Shown piece by piece: positions 1-6,197 of a stretch of 10,816 nucleotides of DNA. Source of the DNA: Actinomycetota bacterium (GTDB lineage Bacteria; Actinomycetota; CADDZG01; WHSQ01); assembly GCA_019348445.1 (NCBI GenBank), contig JAHWJK010000039.1:2685-13500 (forward strand), in the 5' to 3' direction. Below the pieces are notes generated by a model. That model searched no databases. It saw nothing but the letters and a program-made list of their open reading frames with translations, and had not been told where the DNA came from. How positions within the stretch are numbered: position 1 is the stretch's first letter; the number at the start of each line of letters is the position of its first letter. Position numbers and translations under genes: made by a program.

Positions 1-14
1 GGCGTTCGATGCCG

Positions 15-1103
15 CTAATTGAACGCTTCCTTGATCTTGTCGAAGAGCCCGCGGCCCCCGGTGGATTCTCCGCGCGACGCGGCGAATCTCTCGAGGAGGT
101 CGCGCTGTTCTTCGGTGAGGTCAATCGGGGTTTCAACCTTGAGTAGCGCGACCAGCGTCCCGCGACCGCGGCCATGGAGACGCGTCATGCCCTTGTTCTT
201 CAGTCGCTCGACGTGTCCCGACTGTGTTCCGGGGGCGACTTCTACGAGCTCGGGACCTTCGAGCGTCGGGATCTCGATGGTCCCGCCGAGCGCCGCGATC
301 GTCATGGGAACGCCGACCTCGCAACCGAGATCGTCGCCGGCTCGTTGGAAGATCGGGTGCGGCGCGATGGATATCGCGACGTAGAGGTCGCCCGCACCCG
401 CGCCGCGCACGCCCGCATGGCCTCTGCCGGACACGCGCAGCTGCGCACCGTCGTCAACGCCGGCGGGGATCTGTACCGTTAGCGTCTCGACTTCGGCGAT
501 CCTTCCGCGTCCCGTGCAGCGCGGACACGGTGAGGTGATCTCCTGTCCCTGACCGCCACAACGAGGACACGTCGACGCGGTCATCACATTCCCGAACATC
601 GTGCGACGAACTTGCCGGAGCTCCCCAGTTCCGCGGCATTGCGAACACGCGCTGGGAAACGTTCCGGGCGCGGCCCCCGACCCATGACATTCGGAACACT
701 CGTTGAGCGTTTCGATCTCGACGTCGCGCTCGACGCCGGTATCGGCCTCTTCGAGCGTCAGCTCGATCTCGGCAAGGACGTCGGCGCCTCGAGCGGGTCC
801 GCTACGTCCCGACGCGCTGCCGAACCCGCCGCCGAAGAACGAGGCGAACAGATCTGAGATGCCGCCGAAGTCCGAGAACCCTGCGGAACCGATGCCCTCG
901 TCGCCAAACATGTCGTAGCGACGACGTTTCTCGGGATCGCTCAGCGTCTCGTAGGCAACCGTTATCTGTTTGAAGCGCTCTTCGGCAGTCGGATCACCGC
1001 GGTTGGCGTCCGGATGATGTTCGCGCGCGAGCCGTCGGTAAGCCTTCTTGATCTCATCCGCGGTCGCGTCGCGGGCGACGCCCAACGTCTCGTAGTGATC
1101 CAC
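15..1103 (-). CDS. dnaJ: Chaperone protein DnaJ (DnaJ2-type, HrcA-operon linked)
   Basis: Hsp40 co-chaperone that delivers unfolded clients to DnaK and stimulates its ATPase in the cytoplasm. The 362-residue protein has the complete type I layout: J-domain at about residues 4-67 with HPD at 30-32, a Gly/Phe-rich linker at about 68-105, four CxxCxGxG zinc repeats starting at C136, C153, C179 and C193, and the C-terminal client-binding beta domains. Length is normal for the family. The start is GTG, and it overlaps the hrcA stop by one base (TAGTG), so translation is probably coupled to hrcA; I see no clear Shine-Dalgarno. Sitting directly behind hrcA and CIRCE is typical of the second actinobacterial dnaJ, as opposed to the copy in the dnaK-grpE operon. 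That paralogue assignment rests on context; the DnaJ call itself is secure. The gene is complete; only 14 bases lie beyond its stop. Confidence 0.97.
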   Translation of the reverse strand: MDHYETLGVARDATADEIKKAYRRLAREHHPDANRGDPTAEERFKQITVAYETLSDPEKRRRYDMFGDEGIGSAGFSDFGGISDLFASFFGGGFGSASGRSGPARGADVLAEIELTLEEADTGVERDVEIETLNECSECHGSGAAPGTFPSACSQCRGTGELRQVRRTMFGNVMTASTCPRCGGQGQEITSPCPRCTGRGRIAEVETLTVQIPAGVDDGAQLRVSGRGHAGVRGAGAGDLYVAISIAPHPIFQRAGDDLGCEVGVPMTIAALGGTIEIPTLEGPELVEVAPGTQSGHVERLKNKGMTRLHGRGRGTLVALLKVETPIDLTEEQRDLLERFAASRGESTGGRGLFDKIKEAFN

Positions 1104-2149
1104 TACTCGGATTCGTGACCGCTCAGCATCCGGCCGAGGCTCGAAGCGACCTCATGCACGGCGGCGATCGTCCGGCGGTAGTCCATACGCGTCGGACCGA
1201 CCACGCCGAGCGAACCCACGGCCGTTCCTTCGAGGCTGTAAGGCGCCGAGATCACCGCGCACGATTGCATCTCCTCGATGGGATTCTCGACCCCGATGCG
1301 GATCGAGACCCTGTCGATCGACAGAGCATCGGCGAGGACCTCGAGCAACAGACGACGATGCTCGAGAGCTTCGATGACCTGGCGGACCGTTTCGAGATCG
1401 GAGAACTTGTGTTCGTCGACGATATTCGACGTCCCCTCCAGGAACACGCGCTCCGAATCCGCGTGCGCCAGCTCATCACCCAAGGTTCCGGCAAGCGACG
1501 CGACGACCTCGCGTAGCTCGAGTGGGAACCTCGCGACCTCGGCAGCGATCTTCGGAGGGACCTGTTCCAAGGGGAGGCCGACCAGAACGCGGTTGAGCAT
1601 CTGTGCGGCACTGGCGAGCTGCTCCTCGTCGACCGCGGGAGGGACCCGGATCACGTGGTTCTCGACCCGCCCCGTGTCGGTGACGAGGACGACCATCGCG
1701 CGATCTCCCGGTAAGGAGACGAGCTCGAGATGGCGGACGGTGCTGCGATCCAGTGCCGGTGCGAACACGACGGCGGCATGGTCGGTCAGCGTCGACAGGA
1801 GCGACGCGGTCTGGCGCAGCGCGTCCTCGAGCTCCCAGCGAGGTTCGACGAAGAAACGCCGGACCTCACGGGCATCCTTGTCCGGGAGCTTCCCGCCGGC
1901 GGCGAAGCGATCCACGAAGAAGCGGTAGCCGGCGTCGGTGGGGATACGCCCCGCCGATGTGTGCGGCTGATAGATCAGCCCCGCCTCCTCCAGAGCGGCC
2001 AGCTCGTTGCGGACGGTTGCCGCCGATACGCCGAGACGGTGCCGCTCGACCAGGGCCTTGGAGCCCACCGGCTCACCCGAAGTGACGTAATCCGAGACGA
2101 GCGCCTTGAGGATGGCAGCCCTGCGTTCTCCCACGGTTGAGTCGCTCAT
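1103..2149 (-). CDS. hrcA: Heat-inducible transcription repressor HrcA
   Basis: Repressor that binds CIRCE and shuts off class I heat-shock genes until chaperone capacity is titrated by unfolded protein. The N-terminal winged helix (about residues 5-75 from the ATG) carries recognisable HrcA family blocks: GEPVGSKALVER, SAATVRNELAALEEAGLI and SAGRIPTDAGYRFFVD. The GAF-like dimerisation region follows, with a family-typical C-terminus (LGVVGPTRMDY). I chose the ATG at 2149 (348 aa) because it begins just before the conserved helix, as in homologues. A GTG at 2152 is adjacent, and the frame stays open to a TTG at 2173 that would add eight residues. None has a good Shine-Dalgarno. The gene lies immediately downstream of a perfect CIRCE and overlaps dnaJ by one base, so it is autoregulated and cotranscribed with dnaJ. 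Confidence 0.96.
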   Translation of the reverse strand: MSDSTVGERRAAILKALVSDYVTSGEPVGSKALVERHRLGVSAATVRNELAALEEAGLIYQPHTSAGRIPTDAGYRFFVDRFAAGGKLPDKDAREVRRFFVEPRWELEDALRQTASLLSTLTDHAAVVFAPALDRSTVRHLELVSLPGDRAMVVLVTDTGRVENHVIRVPPAVDEEQLASAAQMLNRVLVGLPLEQVPPKIAAEVARFPLELREVVASLAGTLGDELAHADSERVFLEGTSNIVDEHKFSDLETVRQVIEALEHRRLLLEVLADALSIDRVSIRIGVENPIEEMQSCAVISAPYSLEGTAVGSLGVVGPTRMDYRRTIAAVHEVASSLGRMLSGHESE

Positions 2150-2182
2150 CACGGGGCCAATCGTACCCCGCAACGCCGCTAT

Positions 2183-2209
2183 TTAGCACTCGAAGCTGGT
2201 GAGTGCTAA
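2183..2209 (-). promoter_or_regulatory. CIRCE operator (HrcA binding site)
   Basis: The arms TTAGCACTC (2183-2191) and GAGTGCTAA (2201-2209) are perfect inverted complements separated by exactly 9 nt. This is the consensus CIRCE with no mismatch. It lies 33 nt upstream of the hrcA ATG. Its right arm contains the TAG stop codon (2208-2206 on the minus strand) of the upstream zinc-ribbon gene. Read on the minus strand, the arms contain TTAGCA and CTAAAT 17 nt apart, which weakly resemble a -35/-10 pair, so the operator could overlap the promoter itself. TTGTCC about 10 nt upstream is another weak -35 candidate. The operator is certain by sequence; the promoter positions are guesses. Confidence 0.97.
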
Positions 2210-2502
2210 CCGATCATCCCGGACAACAGGACCTGGTGATCGCGTCCCGAGCAGACCGGACACGACGGCAGCAGGCCGGTCGCGAGCTCGGTCCTGCACA
2301 CGGGGCACAGCCCGTGGAGCTGGACGAGGGTCCGCCCGTCGGCAACATCGCCGTCGACCGCGAGCACGGTTCCCGAGCTGGGTTCGACGTGGACCACGTG
2401 GTCGTGGTGGCAGCGATATTCATCGGCGTTCTCGAACGACCCCCACCGGGCGGTGAACGTGAGCCCGCACTCGCGACACGTGAGATTGCCTAGGTACGCC
2501 AT
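2206..2502 (-). CDS. Small multi-CxxC zinc-ribbon protein, function unknown
   Basis: A 98-residue protein I cannot assign to a named family. It has three CxxC pairs (C9/C12, C66/C69, C81/C84) and a fourth metal-rich patch, C31-H32-H33-x-H35. This is enough for two zinc sites: an N-terminal ribbon made from C9/C12 with the C31-H35 cluster, and a C-terminal rubredoxin-like ribbon (CPVC…CPVC). There is no signal peptide or membrane segment, so it is probably cytoplasmic. The regularly spaced Cys pairs argue that the frame is real despite open shadow frames on the other strand. Start ATG at 2502 has no strong Shine-Dalgarno. The stop codon lies inside the CIRCE arm, and hrcA begins 56 nt later, so read-through into hrcA is possible. 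It is divergent from the ECF sigma gene. A redox, metal or nucleic-acid role would be speculation. Confidence 0.68.
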   Translation of the reverse strand: MAYLGNLTCRECGLTFTARWGSFENADEYRCHHDHVVHVEPSSGTVLAVDGDVADGRTLVQLHGLCPVCRTELATGLLPSCPVCSGRDHQVLLSGMIG

Positions 2503-2549
2503 CGGTCAAGCATTCCACGGCCGCGGGCCCGCCGTCGCGCCTCGCGATC

Positions 2550-2577
2550 GAACTTTTCGCCGCCTGGCCCGGTCGAA
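2550..2577 (+). promoter_or_regulatory. Probable ECF sigma-type promoter of the sigma/anti-sigma operon
   Basis: GAACTT at 2550-2555 and GTCGAA at 2572-2577 are separated by 16 nt. This closely matches the RpoE-like ECF pattern (GGAACTT … GTC-AA). It lies 56 nt upstream of the chosen GTG start of the ECF sigma gene, in the only long non-coding gap of the window (2503-2633), with predicted transcription start near 2584. ECF sigma factors commonly transcribe their own operon, so autoregulation is the simplest reading. This is pattern matching by eye, and no start site is known. Confidence 0.62.
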
Positions 2578-2623
2578 TGTGAGTGGAGTGGCACGATGAT
2601 CCCAACGCGCACTGAGCACCCGT

Positions 2624-2628
2624 GGAGG
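2624..2628 (+). promoter_or_regulatory. Shine-Dalgarno that decides the sigma factor start
   Basis: GGAGG, followed by T, lies 5 nt before the GTG at 2634. The same GGAGG would lie inside the coding sequence if the upstream in-frame GTG at 2622 were used. The site therefore favours 2634 as the start. Confidence 0.7.
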
Positions 2629-2633
2629 TCGCG

Positions 2634-3176
2634 GTGGATGAACCCGACCCACAGCTCATCGCCGCCGCGACGGCGGGGGACCTCGTCGCGTTCGAAAAGA
2701 TCGTCAGGCGGTACCAAACCGATGTCGTGCGGCTCGCCCTCCACGTCGTCAGAGACATGGGCGCCGCCGAGGACGCCGCACAAGAAGCCTTCGTCAGAGC
2801 ATTCAGGTTCCTGCCGCGCTACCGAGGTGACTCGAAGTTCTCGACGTGGTTGTTCTCGATCGTCAGGAACTGTGCTCTCGACGAGCTCCGACGTTTGGGT
2901 CGCGGCGGAGTGCCGAGCGAACACTTCGATACCAACGTCGCCGCCCACCACAGCGACACGCAACTCGGGCTCGAGATCCGGGAAGCCATGGGTGAGCTTC
3001 CCCTCGACCTACGGGAGGCCGTGATCTTGATCGACATGTTCGGGATGTCCTATCGCGAGGCCGCGGCCGTCGTTCGGACGGCCGAAGGCACTCTCAAGAG
3101 CCGGGTACACCGCGCGCGTCAACTCTTGATGCATGCGCTGAGGGCCGAAACCGAGGATCGTGCCGATGAACGCTGA
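2634..3176 (+). CDS. ECF RNA polymerase sigma factor (RpoE/SigE-like)
   Basis: Alternative sigma factor of the extracytoplasmic-function class that directs RNA polymerase to stress promoters. From the GTG at 2634 it is 180 aa, typical for an ECF. Region 2 (about residues 16-85) contains the DxxAEDxxQEAFVRAFR-type core-binding helix and the STWLFSIVRNCALDELRR segment that contacts the -10 element. Region 4 (about 118-170) has LREAVILIDMFGMSYREAA and the helix-turn-helix block GTLKSRVHRARQLL that contacts the -35 element. There is no region 1.1 or 3, and no extra C-terminal domain. The gene overlaps the anti-sigma gene by 11 nt, so the two are translationally coupled, and it is probably autoregulated from the GAACTT-type promoter upstream. 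The ECF subgroup cannot be fixed by eye. A GTG at 2622 is the alternative start. Confidence 0.95.
   Translation: MDEPDPQLIAAATAGDLVAFEKIVRRYQTDVVRLALHVVRDMGAAEDAAQEAFVRAFRFLPRYRGDSKFSTWLFSIVRNCALDELRRLGRGGVPSEHFDTNVAAHHSDTQLGLEIREAMGELPLDLREAVILIDMFGMSYREAAAVVRTAEGTLKSRVHRARQLLMHALRAETEDRADER
3153..3157 (+). promoter_or_regulatory. Shine-Dalgarno that decides the anti-sigma start
   Basis: GAGGA lies 8 nt before the ATG at 3166. It is only 2 nt before the in-frame GTG at 3160, which makes the ATG the better start. The site is inside the 3' end of the sigma gene, which fits coupled translation. Confidence 0.6.
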
Positions 3177-4977
3177 CCCGCGCTGCACCGAGATCCGTAC
3201 GGAGCTTTCCGCTCGTCTCGACGACGAGGTCGACCGCGACACGTCGATGGCTCTCGACGCTCATCTCGAGACGTGCGCCGACTGTCGCGACTACGAAGAC
3301 GCGCTTCGGTCGGTCAAACGGTCCGTGGCGCTCGGAGCCGCACCTCGCGTGCGCGATCTCGTTCCCGACGTCATGGCGCGCGTCTCTCGAGATGTCTCCG
3401 AACGACGGCGCGAGCGGCGCTCACTGGTGAGGACCGCGGTAGCTGCCGCGGTCATCACGACCCTCGTTCTGTCCGGCGCGCTGCTCCCGTGGCGTTCCGA
3501 GCCCGACATCGCGATCGCGTCAGAGATAACTCGAGCCGTGCAGAGCGCGGCCTCGGAGGTCGGCTCCTACCATGCCGAGTTCGACATCCGCGAGCGCGGG
3601 TGGAACGACGACATCGCGGAACGACACTTCACGGCGGAGATCTGGTTCAGCGCTCCCGAACGTCTCCGGATGGAGGTCCGCGACCTCACGCCTTACCCGG
3701 GACCGGGATGGCCGAGCAACGACGCGACGCTCGTCGCTACCCCGGACACGTGGTGGTTACGGGAGACCGCCTCGTGTCCCGCACCGGCTCTACCCGGGTG
3801 CGCCGTTCCGCCCGAGCCGGAGATAAGAGCGCTCCGGAACCGTCAGCCGTTCGACGGGAGCACCGCGCTCCCGACCGACCTCGTGCTGCCACTCGAGACG
3901 CTCGCCGATACCGAGGGTTTGTCGGTGGTCGGCCGCGACGTCCTGCGCGACCGAGACGCACACCACGTCGTCCTGCAGCAGTGGCAAGCCGCTCCTTTGC
4001 TCGAGTCACTACAGGTCGCGGGGACGTGGCGAGAGTTCCGGCCCACGGCGCGGGTCGATCTATGGCTCGACACGCAAACATGGTTCCCGCTCAAGTTCGT
4101 CGTCCGCGGTAGGAACGCGGCGCTGACGGTGACGACGACATCGTTCGAACAGCCGACATCGCTCGCGGCGGAGTTGTTCGAGACGCCACCGGCTCCCGAT
4201 GCACGCGACGGTGGTTTCCGCGCGACGGAGTCGACCAACGATCTCCTCCCGACCGAACTGGCAGGGCTGTCTCCGTATCGCAGCGGCCGAACGCGCGATG
4301 GGCAGACTGTCGATTCCTTCATGGACGGCATGACGTGGATGAAGATCACGACCGACGATGCGAAGCGGCCGACGCTTTCGACCATCGCGAGCGAGCTCGT
4401 TGACCTAGGACGTGACCGCTTCGCTTATTACAGTCCGTCGAGCGATTCACTTCGGCGGACGATAGAGATCTTCGGCGACGATGAGCGGATCCGGCTCGAG
4501 TCGAACCTCCCTCGACGAGACCTGCTGGAGGTCGCGTCGTCGGTGCCGGTGGACGGGAAGGCATTCCGGCAGATCACTACCAGCACCGGTTCGATCACCG
4601 CGATCGACGAGAACGCTCTTGGCCGCGTGTCCTATGCGTTGAAGCCCGCTTACTTGCCCGACGGTTTCAGGTTCAGCAGCGCGTTCGTGTCGCGGTCCGC
4701 GATCGACGGCAGCCAGCAGACCGTTGCCTATTTCCGACGCGACGAGACCGCGCCGGTGCCGGGAGACATCCGGATCACGCAGGCACCGGATGTCGACGTC
4801 CTACCGCCTTCTTCGGAGGACCTGCGCAGCGTCGTCGTCGAGCCCGATGTCGCCGGGCGGTGGTCTCCGGCCCGCAGCGAACTCGAGTGGCTCGACGGGA
4901 CCGATTACCGCGCGGTCGCGGTTCCGGCATTCGACCTCGATACCGCGCTCAGGATCGCAAAGAGCATGCGCCGGTGA
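3166..4977 (+). CDS. Transmembrane zinc anti-sigma factor with RseB/LolA-like sensor and tandem DUF4367-like domains
   Basis: Predicted to hold the ECF sigma factor inactive at the membrane. From the ATG it is 603 aa, about three times the size of a simple ZAS anti-sigma. Residues 1-80 are a zf-HC2 domain with the H33-x3-C37-x2-C40 motif and an upstream C7 as fourth zinc ligand. One membrane helix spans about 88-109, placing the rest outside. Residues about 117-345 resemble the LolA/RseB beta fold: SYHAEFDIRERG, then VVGRDVLRDRDAHHVVL, WLDTQTWFPLKFVV and a closing ELFETPP. Two similar modules follow, about 360-460 and 490-603. They share a leading LP motif, a QTV-x-[SY]F strand and an ending of LLEVASS / ALRIAKS type, as in DUF4367 or RseB C-terminal domains. 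The only exported cysteines are C204 and C212. The overlap with the sigma gene supports partnership. Zinc domain and membrane topology are clear; the fold names for the exported part are inferred. Confidence 0.9.
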   Translation: MNADPRCTEIRTELSARLDDEVDRDTSMALDAHLETCADCRDYEDALRSVKRSVALGAAPRVRDLVPDVMARVSRDVSERRRERRSLVRTAVAAAVITTLVLSGALLPWRSEPDIAIASEITRAVQSAASEVGSYHAEFDIRERGWNDDIAERHFTAEIWFSAPERLRMEVRDLTPYPGPGWPSNDATLVATPDTWWLRETASCPAPALPGCAVPPEPEIRALRNRQPFDGSTALPTDLVLPLETLADTEGLSVVGRDVLRDRDAHHVVLQQWQAAPLLESLQVAGTWREFRPTARVDLWLDTQTWFPLKFVVRGRNAALTVTTTSFEQPTSLAAELFETPPAPDARDGGFRATESTNDLLPTELAGLSPYRSGRTRDGQTVDSFMDGMTWMKITTDDAKRPTLSTIASELVDLGRDRFAYYSPSSDSLRRTIEIFGDDERIRLESNLPRRDLLEVASSVPVDGKAFRQITTSTGSITAIDENALGRVSYALKPAYLPDGFRFSSAFVSRSAIDGSQQTVAYFRRDETAPVPGDIRITQAPDVDVLPPSSEDLRSVVVEPDVAGRWSPARSELEWLDGTDYRAVAVPAFDLDTALRIAKSMRR

Positions 4978-6197
4978 CGAAGATCGTTCGCCACGTCGTC
5001 AGCGCACTGGCCGGCGTAGCGATCGCCGCGGCGACGGTTCTAGGAGCCGCGGCACTCGAAGGCGAGCCGCCGGCGGAGCCGCCACCGGTGAGCGGTGCCG
5101 CCGTCCCGTCGGAAGCAGAGAGAAACATCGACTACGCCCCGGCGCGACCGCGGCAGAACAGGATCCTTCTCGCATGGGTGCCGACCGGAACCGGCGGATT
5201 GCCGCGCGCGACCGAGCACCTGCTAAAGAAAACGAAGGGCGTAAACGCGGTCACGGTTGCCGCGGCGTCACTCGACTGGCTGCTTCGATCGACGGGCGGC
5301 GGAGGTGGCCAGGTCGATGCCCCTCCGGCGGGGATGAAGATCCCGGTCGAAGTAGTCGCGATCGACCCCGCGGAATACGAAGCATTCGTCCCGCCGTCCG
5401 ATCGCGCCGCGGTCGTCGATCTCGGCCGCGGCGAGGTTCTCCTTTCGGAAACCGGTGCCGAGCTCCGCGGGTACTCGAACGACATGACGGTCGTGCTCGA
5501 AAGCGGCGAGTACACGGTCGCGGGGGTCGTGAGCGATGCGGCTGCGAACGGCTACGAGATGCTGGTCGCGGCTCCCCCGCCCCCGACGTGGCAGATCGTC
5601 GATCGCTTCGCGCTGATCCATTCGCGGGCGAACGCGACGCGGGCGCGCGTTGCTCGGACGCTCAAGGCCGGCCTCGGACGCGGTCAGGTATTGAGGCTGA
5701 GGGCGAAGGGCGAGACGCCCTACCTCCGCTACGGAGACGCGGTGATGCCACAGGCCGTGATCAAGGCGAACTTCGGCGAGTTCGCGGCACGGCCTCTGCC
5801 GGATGGGACCGTAGTGATCGATCCGCGGTGGATCGACCAGAACATCGTCACGGAGCGCGTGCCGATACTGGGCGAGATCACCTGCCACCGCGCTCTGTTC
5901 CCACAGTTGAGGCAAGCCCTCGTGGAGGTGCGGCATAGCAACCTGTCGTTCGTCATCGACAGATCGCAGTTCGGTGGCTGCTACGGACCTCGCTTCATCG
6001 GGCGCGTCGCCGGCGGGCGCCTCTCGCATCACGCGTGGGGCATCGCGATCGACATCAACGCCGCCGATAACGCGTTCGGTACGCGCTCGGACCTCGATCC
6101 CAGACTCGTCGAGATCATGGAGCGGTTCGGTTTCACCTGGGGGGGCCGGTGGCTCGTGCCCGACGGGATGCACTTCGAGTGGGTGAGGTTCCCCTAA
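4974..6197 (+). CDS. Secreted M15-family peptidase (VanY/D-Ala-D-Ala carboxypeptidase type) with MacB-core-like N-terminal domain
   Basis: Probable zinc peptidase acting on peptidoglycan peptides outside the membrane. I chose GTG 4974 (407 aa) because it forms a GTGA overlap with the anti-sigma stop and begins directly with a signal or anchor sequence (TKIVRH then a hydrophobic run to about residue 27). The frame is open upstream, but that part is arginine-rich and overlaps the previous gene. A Pro-rich linker follows. Residues about 55-255 resemble the MacB/FtsX periplasmic core domain (VEVVAIDPAEYEAF, RGEVLLSETGAELRG, GEYTVAGVVSDA). Residues about 290-407 are the M15 domain, with the SxHxxGxAxD motif at 351-360 (zinc ligands H353 and D360), W389-GG-xW, and D397-GMH400-F-E402 supplying the third ligand and an acidic residue. 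C304 and C336 could form a disulfide. Peptidase motifs look intact; cleavage specificity is unknown. As third gene it is probably part of the sigma regulon. Confidence 0.9.
   Translation: MTKIVRHVVSALAGVAIAAATVLGAAALEGEPPAEPPPVSGAAVPSEAERNIDYAPARPRQNRILLAWVPTGTGGLPRATEHLLKKTKGVNAVTVAAASLDWLLRSTGGGGGQVDAPPAGMKIPVEVVAIDPAEYEAFVPPSDRAAVVDLGRGEVLLSETGAELRGYSNDMTVVLESGEYTVAGVVSDAAANGYEMLVAAPPPPTWQIVDRFALIHSRANATRARVARTLKAGLGRGQVLRLRAKGETPYLRYGDAVMPQAVIKANFGEFAARPLPDGTVVIDPRWIDQNIVTERVPILGEITCHRALFPQLRQALVEVRHSNLSFVIDRSQFGGCYGPRFIGRVAGGRLSHHAWGIAIDINAADNAFGTRSDLDPRLVEIMERFGFTWGGRWLVPDGMHFEWVRFP

Noticed and set aside
608..613. GAACTT hexamer in the dnaJ region, considered as a second ECF promoter
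   Set aside because: No GTC-type -10 box at 15-17 nt spacing and it lies inside a coding region.
2523..2532. 10-bp palindrome GCGGGCCCGC in the intergenic gap, considered as a terminator or operator
   Set aside because: No loop, no extension of the stem and no T-run; expected by chance in GC-rich DNA.
2490..2963. 157-codon minus-strand frame overlapping the sigma gene and the zinc-ribbon start
   Set aside because: The plus strand encodes a convincing sigma region 2; this product has no domain and would cover the promoter gap.
3273..4112. 279-codon open frame inside the anti-sigma gene
   Set aside because: Almost entirely Arg/Ala/Ser repeats, in a shifted frame of the supported gene.
4860..4973. 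38-residue N-terminal extension of the M15 protein
   Set aside because: It would place a charged Arg-rich segment before the signal sequence and lies inside the anti-sigma gene; GTG 4974 gives a normal secretion signal.
4724..5938. 404-codon open frame on the plus strand across the anti-sigma/M15 junction
   Set aside because: Arginine-rich, low-complexity product in another frame of two well-supported genes; typical GC-rich shadow.
5268..6173. 301-codon open frame antisense to the M15 gene
   Set aside because: The opposite strand encodes clear M15 and MacB-core-like motifs; the antisense product has no recognisable domain.
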